This document shows, one piece after another, positions 16,778 through 24,872 of a stretch of 64,000 nucleotides of DNA (position 1 is its first letter; each line of letters starts with the position of its first letter). The DNA comes from Eikenella longinqua (GTDB lineage Bacteria > Pseudomonadota > Gammaproteobacteria > Burkholderiales > Neisseriaceae). The notes beneath the pieces are model-generated. The model worked only from the letters and a program-made list of their open reading frames with translations, was not told the origin of the DNA and ran no database searches. The stretch lies in contig NZ_LXSL01000032.1 of the NCBI RefSeq assembly GCF_001648355.1, forward strand, positions 1 through 64,000, given 5' to 3'. Made by a program: the position numbers and the translations under genes.

Positions 16778-18146
16778 AACCACCCTGGTTTGGTTCCGCC
16801 GCGATTTGCGCACTGACGACCAGCCCGCCTTGCAGCTGGCCGCGTGCGCCGGCCGGCCGCTGGTGGGCGCCTATGTGTGGCCGCCGCAAGAAGGGCTCAC
16901 GGCGCAGCGGCGCTATTTTATTTGGCAATGCTTGCAGGATTTGGCTGCCCGGCTGGCCGAGGTTGGCATACCGCTGTATGTGCAGGAGGGCAGGGCGGAT
17001 CAGGCGCTGGCCGGTTTGGCGGCGCGTTGCCGGGCGGCGGCGCTGGTGTGCGCGGCAGATGCCGATTTGCCGCCATCCCTGCCGGCGGCTTTGGCGGCGC
17101 AGGGCTGCGCGCTGCACACGGTGGCCGACGGCTTGTTGCAGCAGCCGCACCAGTTTGCGCTGCCGCCGTATTTAGACGAAGCGGCCTTTGCCCATTTTCA
17201 GGTAGCCTGGCAGGCAGCCTGCGCCGAACAATACGCGCATTGGCAGGCGTCCGCCTGGCCGCCGCCGGGTTTGGCCGAACAGCAAAACAGGCTACCTGAA
17301 AACCTGCGCCATGCCCCGCCGTTGCCCGCTGTGCCCGCCGCGCGATTGGCCATTCACGGCGGTGAAACGGCGGCGCGGCGGCAGTGGGCAGAATTTTTGC
17401 CCAAGCTGGCGCACTATGCCGTGCTGCGCGATTTGCCGGCGCAGCACGGCGGCTCGCAGCTTTCCCCGCATTGGCACTTCGGCACGCTGTCGCCGCGGCG
17501 GGCGTGGTCGGAGGCGGCGCACTTGCCCGAAGTGGCGGCATGGCTGAAGGAATGGGCGCGGCGCGAGTTTTTCGTGCACTATTTCCGCCAGTATCCCGCA
17601 GCAGGGCAAAGGCTGAGGCTACCTGAAAGCGAGTGCAACGAGTTTCGCCAAAACGAGCAGACTGCCGGGGAAAACAGCGAACGGCTGATCAGCGCCTGGC
17701 AGCGCGGTGAAACCGGCTATCCGCTGGTAGATGCCTCCATGCGCCTGCTGCACGACACCGGCTGGCTGCCGCCCAGCTTGCGCCGATTGTGCGCACTGTT
17801 TTTCTGCCGCGTGTTGCTGTGCGACTGGCAGCGGGGCGCGGATTGGTTTGCGCGGCGGCTGCTGGATTTCGAGCCGGCGGTGAACCGGGGCAACTGGCTG
17901 CTGGCGGCGGGCTTGGGCGGTCGGCCGGCGCAGTCGCAGCCGTTCAATCCGGTGGTGTGGTCGCAAAAGCTCGACCCGAGCGGGCAGTTTATCCGCCGCC
18001 ACCTGCCGCAGCTGGCGCATTTGGACAGCCGCGACATCCACGCGCCGTGGCGCTCGGCGGCGGAAGTGAACACCCACGGCTATCCCGTGCCGGTGGCGGA
18101 TTTCCGTGCGGCACAAGAGCGTTGGCGCGAGAGAGGGGCTACCTGA
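16770..18146 (+). CDS. phrB: Deoxyribodipyrimidine photolyase-like flavoprotein
   Basis: 458 residues. N-terminal Rossmann half (VWFRRDLRTDDQPALQLA) and C-terminal FAD half (GGSQLSPHWHFGTLSPR, TGYPLVDASMRLL, VNRGNWLLAAG). The family repairs UV pyrimidine dimers using light. Two usually invariant blocks differ: GWMHNRLR is GWLPPSLR, and the GGWQW...YFRIFNP region is RGNWLLAAGLGG...FNP. Activity as a standard CPD photolyase is therefore uncertain. At least four uptake sequences lie inside; one near 17617 belongs to a longer dispersed repeat, and the last supplies the stop (GCT ACC TGA). Confidence 0.85.
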   Translation: MTETTLVWFRRDLRTDDQPALQLAACAGRPLVGAYVWPPQEGLTAQRRYFIWQCLQDLAARLAEVGIPLYVQEGRADQALAGLAARCRAAALVCAADADLPPSLPAALAAQGCALHTVADGLLQQPHQFALPPYLDEAAFAHFQVAWQAACAEQYAHWQASAWPPPGLAEQQNRLPENLRHAPPLPAVPAARLAIHGGETAARRQWAEFLPKLAHYAVLRDLPAQHGGSQLSPHWHFGTLSPRRAWSEAAHLPEVAAWLKEWARREFFVHYFRQYPAAGQRLRLPESECNEFRQNEQTAGENSERLISAWQRGETGYPLVDASMRLLHDTGWLPPSLRRLCALFFCRVLLCDWQRGADWFARRLLDFEPAVNRGNWLLAAGLGGRPAQSQPFNPVVWSQKLDPSGQFIRRHLPQLAHLDSRDIHAPWRSAAEVNTHGYPVPVADFRAAQERWRERGAT

Positions 18147-18149
18147 AAA

Positions 18150-18254
18150 TATAGTGGATTAACAAAAACCAGTACAGCGTTGCCTCGCCTTGCCGTACTA
18201 CTTGTACTGTCTGCGGCTTCGTCGCCTTGTCCTGATTTTTGTTAATCCACTATA
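18150..18254. mobile_element. Correia-like element, TATAGTGG type, 105 bp
   Basis: Perfect 19-base terminal inverted repeats (TATAGTGGATTAACAAAAA / mirror) enclose GTACAGCGTTGCCTCGCC and the CTGTCTGCGGCTTCGTCGCC core. Size and sequence match the short form of the neisserial Correia repeat (CREE/NEMIS). Inserted directly after phrB. Confidence 0.88.
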
Positions 18255-18258
18255 GGAT

Positions 18259-18299
18259 AACCGCCGGAACAGTCTAGCCGTTCCGGCGGTTTGGTTTTT
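18259..18299 (+). terminator. Terminator after phrB
   Basis: AACCGCCGGAAC (18259-18270) pairs with GTTCCGGCGGTT (18280-18291), 12 bp, followed by TGGTTTTT. It lies beyond the Correia-like element. Confidence 0.85.
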
Positions 18300-18441
18300 A
18301 GCTTACGTTGAGGCTCGCGTTTTTGCTGTGCAGAAACTCGCTACACTCGTTTTCAGGTAGCCTGAAGCGGCGGCTTTGGCAAATGCGGGCAAATCGGGCA
18401 TGATTCGGTTTGAGTGAAACTGGTAAACAGGAAAAAGGCAG

Positions 18442-19689
18442 ATGGAAATTTATCTGGTGGGCGGCGCGGTGCGCGATGCTTTGTTGGGCAATCCGGTGAA
18501 AGACCGCGATTGGGTGGTGGTGGGGGCGGATGCGCCGGCCATGCTGGCGGCGGGCTACCGGCCGGTGGGCAAGGATTTTCCGGTGTTCCTGCACCCGGAA
18601 ACGCAGGAGGAATACGCGCTGGCGCGCACCGAGCGTAAAACCGGCCGCGGCTATGCCGGCTTCACTTTCCACGCCGAGCCGGACGTTACCCTGGAGCAAG
18701 ACCTGCAACGCCGCGACCTCACCATCAACGCCATCGCACAAAGCGCCGACGGGCAGATTATCGACCCCTTCGGCGGGCAGGCCGATTTGGCCGCCGGCAT
18801 CCTGCGCCACGTCTCCCCCGCCTTCGCCGAAGACCCTGTGCGGATTTTGCGCACGGCGCGCTTTGCCGCCCGCTACGGTTTTCAGGTAGCCCCCGAAACC
18901 TTGGCGCTGATGCGCGAAATGGTGCAAAACGGCGAGGCCGACGCGCTGGTGGCTGAGCGCGTGTGGCAGGAATTTGCACGCGGGCTGATGGAGGCGCGGC
19001 CGGTGCGCATGATGGAAATTCTGCGCGAATGCGGCGCGCTCGCCGTGCTGCTGCCCGAGGTGGACGCCCTGTTCGGCGTGCCGCAGCGGGCGGATTACCA
19101 CCCCGAAATCGACTGCGGCATCCACGCCCTGCTGGTGCTGCAAAGCGCCGCCGATGCCGGCCTGAGCCTGCCCGAACGCTACGCCGCGCTGCTGCACGAT
19201 TTGGGCAAGGCCAAAACCCCGCCCCATATCCTGCCCTCGCATTATGGCCACGAAGAAGCCGGCGTGCCGCTGGTGCAGGCGGTAAACCGGCGCTGGAAGG
19301 TGCCCAAAGCCTGCGCCGAGCTGGCCTTGCAGGTGTGCCGCTGGCACGGGCGGCTGCACAGCGTGGCCGAGCTGCGGCCGCAAACCGCCGCCAAAATTTT
19401 GCAGCACACCGATGCCTACCGCCGGAGCGAGCGCTTCGCCGCCATGCTCAACGTGTGCCGCGCCGACGCGCAAGGCCGCCTCGGCTTCGAGCACGCCGCC
19501 TACCCGCAGCGCGAACACTGGCTCGCCCTGCTTGCCGCTGCGCAGCAAACCGACACCGCCGCCATTGCCGCCGCCCATGCTGAGCAGCCGCAGCGCATCG
19601 CCGAAGCCATCGCTGCCGACCGCTTGGCGCGGATCAAGCCCTTGCAGGAAGCGTATCGGCAGGCAAACAGGAAGTCCGGAGGGAGCTAG
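18442..19689 (+). CDS. cca: CCA-adding tRNA nucleotidyltransferase (HD-domain type)
   Basis: 415 residues. Class II nucleotidyltransferase head with YLVGGAVRDALLG, KDRDWVVVGA (catalytic acids) and RRDLTINAIAQ, then an HD phosphohydrolase domain (YAALLHDLGKAKTP, about 248-261) as in the E. coli multifunctional enzyme. Adds and repairs the 3' CCA of tRNA. An uptake sequence at about 18879 encodes GFQVAPE. Confidence 0.96.
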   Translation: MEIYLVGGAVRDALLGNPVKDRDWVVVGADAPAMLAAGYRPVGKDFPVFLHPETQEEYALARTERKTGRGYAGFTFHAEPDVTLEQDLQRRDLTINAIAQSADGQIIDPFGGQADLAAGILRHVSPAFAEDPVRILRTARFAARYGFQVAPETLALMREMVQNGEADALVAERVWQEFARGLMEARPVRMMEILRECGALAVLLPEVDALFGVPQRADYHPEIDCGIHALLVLQSAADAGLSLPERYAALLHDLGKAKTPPHILPSHYGHEEAGVPLVQAVNRRWKVPKACAELALQVCRWHGRLHSVAELRPQTAAKILQHTDAYRRSERFAAMLNVCRADAQGRLGFEHAAYPQREHWLALLAAAQQTDTAAIAAAHAEQPQRIAEAIAADRLARIKPLQEAYRQANRKSGGS

Positions 19690-19722
19690 GGCAGGGGGTT
19701 TCTAGCCGCGCTGAAGCCGGAA

Positions 19723-19763
19723 TTTTCAGGTAGCCTGCACGCAGGAGAAAGGCTACCTGAAAA
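19723..19763. repeat. Inverted pair of uptake sequences after cca
   Basis: TTTTCAGGTAGCC and GGCTACCTGAAAA flank 15 bases. The orientation puts the A-run after the stem, so it is not a canonical rightward terminator. Confidence 0.88.
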
Positions 19764-19813
19764 TGAAGTGAAAACGGGCAGAGGGATAATAGGATGAAAT
19801 CGAAAGGGAAAAT

Positions 19814-20458
19814 ATGTTGAATAAATCAGATGTGAAAGCGTTTTGTATCCGATTGGCGGAGGAGCACCCCGGCTGGGAATATAAGGCGAACATTTTCAAG
19901 AATAAGACATTGAAGCATTCGGAGATTTGGATTGATCCGGGTTGGGTGTTACACCTATCAGCCATGCCACATGTGCTTGTTTTCAATAAATCTGTTACTA
20001 AAATCGTTAGAGAAAGTTTTCAGGGCATACATATGCCAAAATGGACTACTGGAATGGCTATTCTTAGCCCTGATGCGCACAATCATGCCATGATTTATCA
20101 GAAATTGGTGCATACCTTACCTGTTGCTGAAGTTTATATTCATGATTTTTTTAAGCGTGGTTTGGATTTGGTTGAGCGTTATTTCAGTAATCCGGATGAA
20201 AAAGAATTCTTGACTAACTACCCTATCTATGGAGAATTTCCTGAACCATGCAGTATGTATGGTTACGAAGGGCTGGGTGATTGTATTGCTCGGGCAGTTG
20301 CATTAGATTTTGAATATGTAGAACATTTTATTAATGATGATTTTCCAATGATTCGAGCAATTTGCGAGACTCGACGCGAACGCGTAGCCCAATGGCTGCC
20401 CATATGGAAAGAACGCGCCGCCGAAACTGGCAGCATCCTGCCACCGAAGAAGCAATAA
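19814..20458 (+). CDS. Unrecognised cytoplasmic protein in AT-rich DNA
   Basis: 214 residues, no signal peptide or membrane segment. Mixed alpha/beta composition, rich in aromatic residues and His, with two Cys. I do not recognise the family. The coding sequence is clearly AT-richer than cca and lysA on either side and carries no uptake sequence, in contrast to its neighbours. That points to acquired DNA. It stands alone between repeat-rich gaps. Confidence 0.7.
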   Translation: MLNKSDVKAFCIRLAEEHPGWEYKANIFKNKTLKHSEIWIDPGWVLHLSAMPHVLVFNKSVTKIVRESFQGIHMPKWTTGMAILSPDAHNHAMIYQKLVHTLPVAEVYIHDFFKRGLDLVERYFSNPDEKEFLTNYPIYGEFPEPCSMYGYEGLGDCIARAVALDFEYVEHFINDDFPMIRAICETRRERVAQWLPIWKERAAETGSILPPKKQ

Positions 20459-20763
20459 AGTCGGCCGGGTATTGCAGGAATATTTTTCAGGTAGCCTGTA
20501 TTCGGTATGGGCTACCTGAAAATTTTTGGTTTGCTTATTTCAAGCCTGCCGTTTGATCAAACCGGCGTTTTATCCAAGCTTGGCGGGCAGGAAAGAGGCT
20601 ACCTGAAAAAGTTTGCCGTATTGGGGCGCTCATTTTTAACTTCGTTGAAGCTCACGCTTTCAGGTAGCCTTTTGCCGTGCCGAAAGCCGACGCCGCCGTT
20701 TCTTGGAATAGCAACGGCGGCGTTTCCTTTATCCGCGCGCATTCGGCGGCGCGGCGGCTGCGG
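20459..20763. other. 305-base gap with uptake sequences and a hairpin
   Basis: Holds an inverted uptake pair (20484-20524) and single copies near 20597 and 20658. The second follows the repeat fragment AACTTCGTTGAAGCTCACG. A 12-bp GC-rich hairpin (20689-20723) with a weak T tail could end lysA from the other side. No gene seen. Confidence 0.7.
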
Positions 20764-21984
20764 CTATAAGCAGGCCAGCTCGCCGGCGAGCATGTCGGTG
20801 ATTTGCTCTCGCGCTCGGACGAGGCGGAATTCGCTGCCGTTCACCAACACTTCGGCGGCGCGGGCGCGGGTGTTGTAGTTGCTGGCCATGCTGGCGGCGT
20901 AGGCGCCGGCGCTGTGCACCACCAAAAGGTCGCCGGCTTGGGCGGCGATGCGGCGGTTTTGCGCGAGGAAGTCGCCGGTTTCGCACACGGGGCCGACGAT
21001 GTCGGCGGTGAAGGGCGCGCCGGGCTGGGGGTTGGTGTTGTCGATGTGGTGGTAGGCCTGATAGAGGGCGGGGCGCATCAGGTCGTTCATGGCGGCGTCG
21101 GCGATCACGAAGTGTTTGTCGCCGTTGCGTTTGACGCGCTCCACGCGGGTGAGCAGCAGGCCGGCGTTGCCCACCAGGCTGCGCCCGGGCTCGAGGATGA
21201 GCGAGAGCTTTCTGCCGCCGAGCAGTTGGCGCAGGGCTTGGGCGTAGGCGGGCAGGTCGGGCGGGGTTTCGTCGTGATACACGATGCTGATGCCGCCGCC
21301 GAGGTCGATGTGTTCGAGCTCGATGCCTTGCGCGGCGAGGCGGTCTACCAGGGCGAGCATGCGTTCGCAGGCTTCCACCAGCGGGGCGAGGTTGGTGAGC
21401 TGGGAGCCGATGTGGCAGTCGATGCCGGTGATGCGCAGATGCGGCAGGGAGGCGGCATGGCGGTAGGCGGCTTCGGCGTCTTCCATGGCGATGCCGAATT
21501 TGTTGGCTTTGAGGCCGGTGGAGATATAGGGATGGGTTTGCGCGTCCACATCGGGGTTGATGCGCAGCGACACGGGCGCCACCGTGCCTAAGCCGGCGGC
21601 GGCTTCGTTGAGCTGGTCGAGCTCGGGCAGGCTTTCCACGTTGAAGCACTTGATGCCGGCTTCCAAGGCATACACCATCTCGGCGCGGCTTTTGCCCACG
21701 CCGGAGAAAATGGTTTTGTCGGCGCGGCCGCCGGCGGCCAGCACGCGCGCCAGCTCGCCGCCGGACACGATATCGAAGCCGCTGCCCAATCGGGCAAAAT
21801 GGCGCAGGATGCTCAGGTTGCCGTTGGCCTTCACGGCGTAGCACAGCAGGGGGTTCAGCCCGGAAAAGGCGGCGGTGTAGCTTTGGTAGGCTTCGGTGAG
21901 CGCGGCCTGGCTATACACATACAGCGGCGTGCCAAACTGTTCGGCCAGCGCGTCGAGGGAAACGTTTTCGCAATATAAAGACAT
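20764..21984 (-). CDS. lysA: Diaminopimelate decarboxylase
   Basis: 406 residues. PLP-dependent fold III enzyme with the lysine-bearing YAVKANGN (about 50-57), HIDLGGGI, LILEPGRSLVGNAG and the C-terminal CETGDFLAQNR and HSAGAYAASM blocks. Converts meso-DAP to lysine. Followed on the same strand by nothing; preceded by lptM with only two bases between, so probably one transcript. Confidence 0.97.
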   Translation of the reverse strand: MSLYCENVSLDALAEQFGTPLYVYSQAALTEAYQSYTAAFSGLNPLLCYAVKANGNLSILRHFARLGSGFDIVSGGELARVLAAGGRADKTIFSGVGKSRAEMVYALEAGIKCFNVESLPELDQLNEAAAGLGTVAPVSLRINPDVDAQTHPYISTGLKANKFGIAMEDAEAAYRHAASLPHLRITGIDCHIGSQLTNLAPLVEACERMLALVDRLAAQGIELEHIDLGGGISIVYHDETPPDLPAYAQALRQLLGGRKLSLILEPGRSLVGNAGLLLTRVERVKRNGDKHFVIADAAMNDLMRPALYQAYHHIDNTNPQPGAPFTADIVGPVCETGDFLAQNRRIAAQAGDLLVVHSAGAYAASMASNYNTRARAAEVLVNGSEFRLVRAREQITDMLAGELACL

Positions 21985-21986
21985 GG

Positions 21987-22178
21987 TTATTTGCTTTGGG
22001 GGAGGGGAGGCTGCTCAACATCGGGCATGGGCGCGATGGGGGTGAATTGCAGGCCGGTTTGCACCGGGGCGAAACGGGCGCGGTCGCCTTCTTTGGGCAG
22101 GTAGAGGTCGCCTTTATAGCCGCAGGCGCTCAAAAGCAGCACGGCGGCGAGGGCGGGGAAAAGGGTGCGTGTCATCAT
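21987..22178 (-). CDS. lptM: LptM (YifL-like) small lipoprotein
   Basis: 63 residues starting MMTRTLFPALAAVLLLSACG. The lipobox LSAC is followed by GYKGDLYLP, the family hallmark. LptM binds the LptD/LptE LPS translocon and helps disulfide maturation. The lptM-lysA order and divergent cyaY match other proteobacteria. A longer reading frame upstream in this frame is antisense to cyaY and was discarded. Confidence 0.88.
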   Translation of the reverse strand: MMTRTLFPALAAVLLLSACGYKGDLYLPKEGDRARFAPVQTGLQFTPIAPMPDVEQPPLPQSK

Positions 22179-22256
22179 GGTTCGAAATTGCCTGAAACAG
22201 GCGGCTGTGGCAAGATGGCGAATCTTAAACAAAAACGCCGGCAGATACAAACCATC

Positions 22257-22577
22257 ATGACCGAAACCGAATTTTTGCGCTATTCCGACCAACTGTTTGC
22301 CCACATCGAAGACCAGCTCGACCAGTGCGGCGCCGATTTCGACTGCGAGCACAACGGCAACGTGCTCACCATCGAAGCCGACGACGGCACGCAGATTATC
22401 GTAAACCGCCACACGCCGAACCAGGAATTGTGGATTGCCGCCAAAAGCGGTGGCTACCACTTCGCCCTGCGCGACGGGCAATGGCGCTCCACCCGAGACG
22501 GTAGCGGCTTTTTCGCCGTGCTGAACGAAGTGCTGGGCGCGGCGGCGGGGCAGGCGGTGGAGATTGTGGCGTTATAA
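22257..22577 (+). CDS. cyaY: Frataxin-like iron protein CyaY
   Basis: 106 residues from ATG 22257. Acidic first helix (TETEFLRYSDQLFAHIEDQL), then NVLTIEADDGTQIIVN and QELWIAAKSGGYHFAL. Binds iron and modulates Fe-S cluster assembly. Divergent from lptM-lysA across 78 bases. Uptake sequence immediately after the stop. Confidence 0.94.
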   Translation: MTETEFLRYSDQLFAHIEDQLDQCGADFDCEHNGNVLTIEADDGTQIIVNRHTPNQELWIAAKSGGYHFALRDGQWRSTRDGSGFFAVLNEVLGAAAGQAVEIVAL

Positions 22578-22614
22578 TTTCAGGTAGCCCCTGCATGAGC
22601 GGCGGGCGTAGGGC

Positions 22615-22646
22615 AGGCTACCTGAAAAATGGTTTTCAGGTAGCCT
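22615..22646. repeat. Inverted uptake pair after cyaY
   Basis: AGGCTACCTGAAAA, four bases, then TTTTCAGGTAGCCT: a 14-bp hairpin that may end cyaY. A further single copy overlaps 22577-22589. Confidence 0.88.
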
Positions 22647-22669
22647 GCATAGACTTAAGGAGAGAGAAA

Positions 22670-23221
22670 ATGCGGAAATTTCTAGCGGTATCGTTGGTGC
22701 TGGCGTGCGGTTTGGCTCAAGCGGCGCCGGCCGAACGGGCGTATCGGTTTGCCGATTACCCCAGCCCAATTTATCAGGGCGCCCGCCACCCTGTGCAGCT
22801 GACGCAGCAATGGCGCGATATGCGCACGCGGATTAGGGAAGGCTACCAGTCTGGCAAAATCGGTTTTGCCGGAAGCTATGTTGCTGTGACGTGGGGCTGC
22901 GGAACGCAATGCCTGAATGGAGCGCTGGTGGACGCGCGCAGCGGGAAAATCTATGAGCTCACGCCCTTGTCCACCGACCACCCTTTGAACGCCTGCTATC
23001 GGGCAGACGGCTCGATGGAGCCGGATATATTCCACTATCAGGCCGGCAGCCGCCTGTTTATCACCGAAAATTGCCATTATGCCGATATAGCGGGGCGCGA
23101 GGATGTGGTTACCCAGTTTAAAACCATTTATGTGTATCAATGGCTGGAGCAGCAGAAGCGGTTTGAACTGTTGAGCAAAACCGTGCAGCGGAGCAGCGTG
23201 CCGGCCGAGGCAAGGTATTAG
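22670..23221 (+). CDS. Exported protein of unknown function
   Basis: 183 residues from ATG 22670 after AAGGAGAG. Sec signal peptide MRKFLAVSLVLACGLAQA followed by APAER. The mature part has cysteines in WGCGTQCLNG and in NACYRAD and ENCHYAD, so disulfides in the periplasm are likely. The family is unknown to me. Ends in a uptake-sequence terminator. Confidence 0.8.
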   Translation: MRKFLAVSLVLACGLAQAAPAERAYRFADYPSPIYQGARHPVQLTQQWRDMRTRIREGYQSGKIGFAGSYVAVTWGCGTQCLNGALVDARSGKIYELTPLSTDHPLNACYRADGSMEPDIFHYQAGSRLFITENCHYADIAGREDVVTQFKTIYVYQWLEQQKRFELLSKTVQRSSVPAEARY

Positions 23222-23260
23222 GCAGCGGCACAGTGCAGATGGTTTTGCGGTGATGGCATC

Positions 23261-23299
23261 GGCAAAGGCTACCTGAATGGTTTTCAGGTAGCCTTTGCC
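23261..23299. terminator. Uptake-sequence hairpin terminator between convergent genes
   Basis: GGCAAAGGCTACCTGAA and TTCAGGTAGCCTTTGCC form a 17-bp stem with a short loop. It lies between the exported protein (+) and the membrane gene (-) and could serve both. Confidence 0.75.
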
Positions 23300-23301
23300 A
23301 T

Positions 23302-23869
23302 TTAAGGCCGCTGCTTGATTTTATGCAATACCATGCCGATAACGATGGCGCAGAGCAGCAGGCCGAAGGCCGCCGGCAGGACAACGGCGTAGCCCGCTGC
23401 CTGGCTGTAACGGATACCCCACAGGATTTTGCCTGCGGCGGCCGCGGCTAAGCAGAGCAGCCCAAGGCGCGGTTTGCGCTGCCAGAATGCGGCGGCAATC
23501 AGCGTTAGGCTCAGGACAACCATGCCCGATGCCAAGATTTTGGCCGTATTCCAGCTGCCGAGCAGGAAGTTTTGCTCCATGGCCAAAAACGGCCGGATAC
23601 GTTCGTTTGGGGTGGCGGGTGGGGGAAACCAAAACATACTGCTGAGCAGCAGCAACAAGGTGGCCCAAATACCGGCGTGGCTTCGGCGGTAGGCAGCGAG
23701 ACAGAAAGGGATGAGGAATAGCGGGCGGATATACCAGCTCAGGGGATTGTGATGCCGTGCGAATGCCCAATGGAAAAAGCGGCTGTCGGTAAAAAAAAGT
23801 GGTAATTAGGGCAGTGCCGAGCAGGGCGAATAGGATGGCGGCAGCACGATCGATGGTGGGTCGGTTCAT
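23302..23869 (-). pseudogene. Multi-pass membrane protein, frame broken at an A8/T8 tract
   Basis: Reading from ATG 23869, MNRPTIDRAAAILFALLGTA runs into eight T (A8 at 23791-23798 on +) and then leaves the hydrophobic frame. With seven T the frame continues TTFFTDSRFFHWAFARHHNP to the stop at 23302 without interruption, giving a 188-residue protein with about five membrane segments. The gene is therefore OFF as sequenced. A homopolymer near the start is the classic neisserial phase-variation layout, though eight bases is short. Function unknown. Confidence 0.75.
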
Positions 23870-23884
23870 GGGGTGTTTAATATA

Positions 23885-23927
23885 AAAGGCTACCTGAAAA
23901 CGGTTTGGATGCTTTCAGGTAGCCTTT
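23885..23927. terminator. Uptake-sequence hairpin after the methyltransferase gene
   Basis: AAAGGCTACCTGAAA and TTTCAGGTAGCCTTT, 13-base loop. On the minus strand it follows the 23931 stop and has flanking T residues. Confidence 0.6.
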
Positions 23928-23930
23928 GCT

Positions 23931-24872
23931 TTAGCGGTGTTGGATGGTCCAGCAGCGGTGGATTTTGCGGTTGCGGAAGTCTTCGGGCACGGATTGGCGG
24001 CTGATTTCCGATATGGCGTAGCGTTCGGCCAGGGCGGGCTCGAGCTCGAAGCTGCGCAGGTTGTTGGAGAAATAAAGCGTGCCGCCGGGCTCGAGCAGCT
24101 GCATGGTGTCGCGGATGAGACGGGGGTGGTCGCGCTGGATGTCGAGGATGTCGAGCATTTTTTTGCTGTTGGAAAAGCTGGGCGGGTCCATCACGATGAG
24201 GTCGAAGCGCTTGCTTTCGGCGGCGTTTTGCAAATATTGAAATACGTCGGCGCGGATGATTTGGTGCTGTTCGGGGGGGATGTTGTTGAGGGCGAAGTTG
24301 CGGCGGGCCCAGTCGAGGTAGGTGTTGGAGAGATCGACGGTTTCGCTGGAGGCCGCGCCGCCGGTGGCGGCATACACGCTGAAGCTGCCGGTGTAGGCGA
24401 AAAGGTTGAGGAAGCGTTTGCCGGCGGCTTGGCTGCCTACCAGGGCGCGGGTGTTGCGGTGGTCGAGGAAGAGGCCGGTGTCGAGGTATTTGTCGAGGTT
24501 TACCCAGAAGGCGCGGCCGTGTTCGTGCACGATGAAGTCTTCGCCGCTGCGGCCGGTTTTTTCGTATTGGCTGCTGCCGCGCTGGCGGCTGCGTTGTTTG
24601 AGGTGGATGTGTTCGGCGGGAAAGCCGGTGATGAAGCGCACGGCTTCGACTACTTCGGCAAGCCAGGCTTGGTAGTCGGCTTCCTGCATGATCCAGCCGG
24701 TGTCGTATTCCTGCAAATGAACGTGTTCGTCGTAAATGTCGATGGCGAAGGGGTATTGCGGGATGTCGCGGTCGTAGAGGCGCCAGGCTTCTATATGATG
24801 CCGCCGCGCCCATTTGATGAGGTGTTTGGCGTTTTTGCCGAGGCGGTTGGCGAAGGCGGTGATTTCGCTCAT
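23931..24872 (-). CDS. RlmK-like 23S rRNA methyltransferase
   Basis: 313 residues. A SAM-dependent Rossmann methylase: GLFLDHRNTRALV, FLNLFAYTGSFSVYAATGG (motif I), VDLSNTYLDWARRNFALNN and IVMDPPSFSNSKKM (motif IV, NPPY-type). Resembles the C-terminal (RlmK) half of E. coli RlmKL, which makes m7G2069 in 23S rRNA; no THUMP/RlmL half is present. Stand-alone versions occur in Neisseria. Exact target is inferred. Confidence 0.85.
   Translation of the reverse strand: MSEITAFANRLGKNAKHLIKWARRHHIEAWRLYDRDIPQYPFAIDIYDEHVHLQEYDTGWIMQEADYQAWLAEVVEAVRFITGFPAEHIHLKQRSRQRGSSQYEKTGRSGEDFIVHEHGRAFWVNLDKYLDTGLFLDHRNTRALVGSQAAGKRFLNLFAYTGSFSVYAATGGAASSETVDLSNTYLDWARRNFALNNIPPEQHQIIRADVFQYLQNAAESKRFDLIVMDPPSFSNSKKMLDILDIQRDHPRLIRDTMQLLEPGGTLYFSNNLRSFELEPALAERYAISEISRQSVPEDFRNRKIHRCWTIQHR

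Noticed and set aside
18298..19578. 426-codon minus-strand open frame opposite cca
   Set aside because: cca is unmistakable on the other strand; the Gly/His-rich antisense frame is a product of high GC codon bias.
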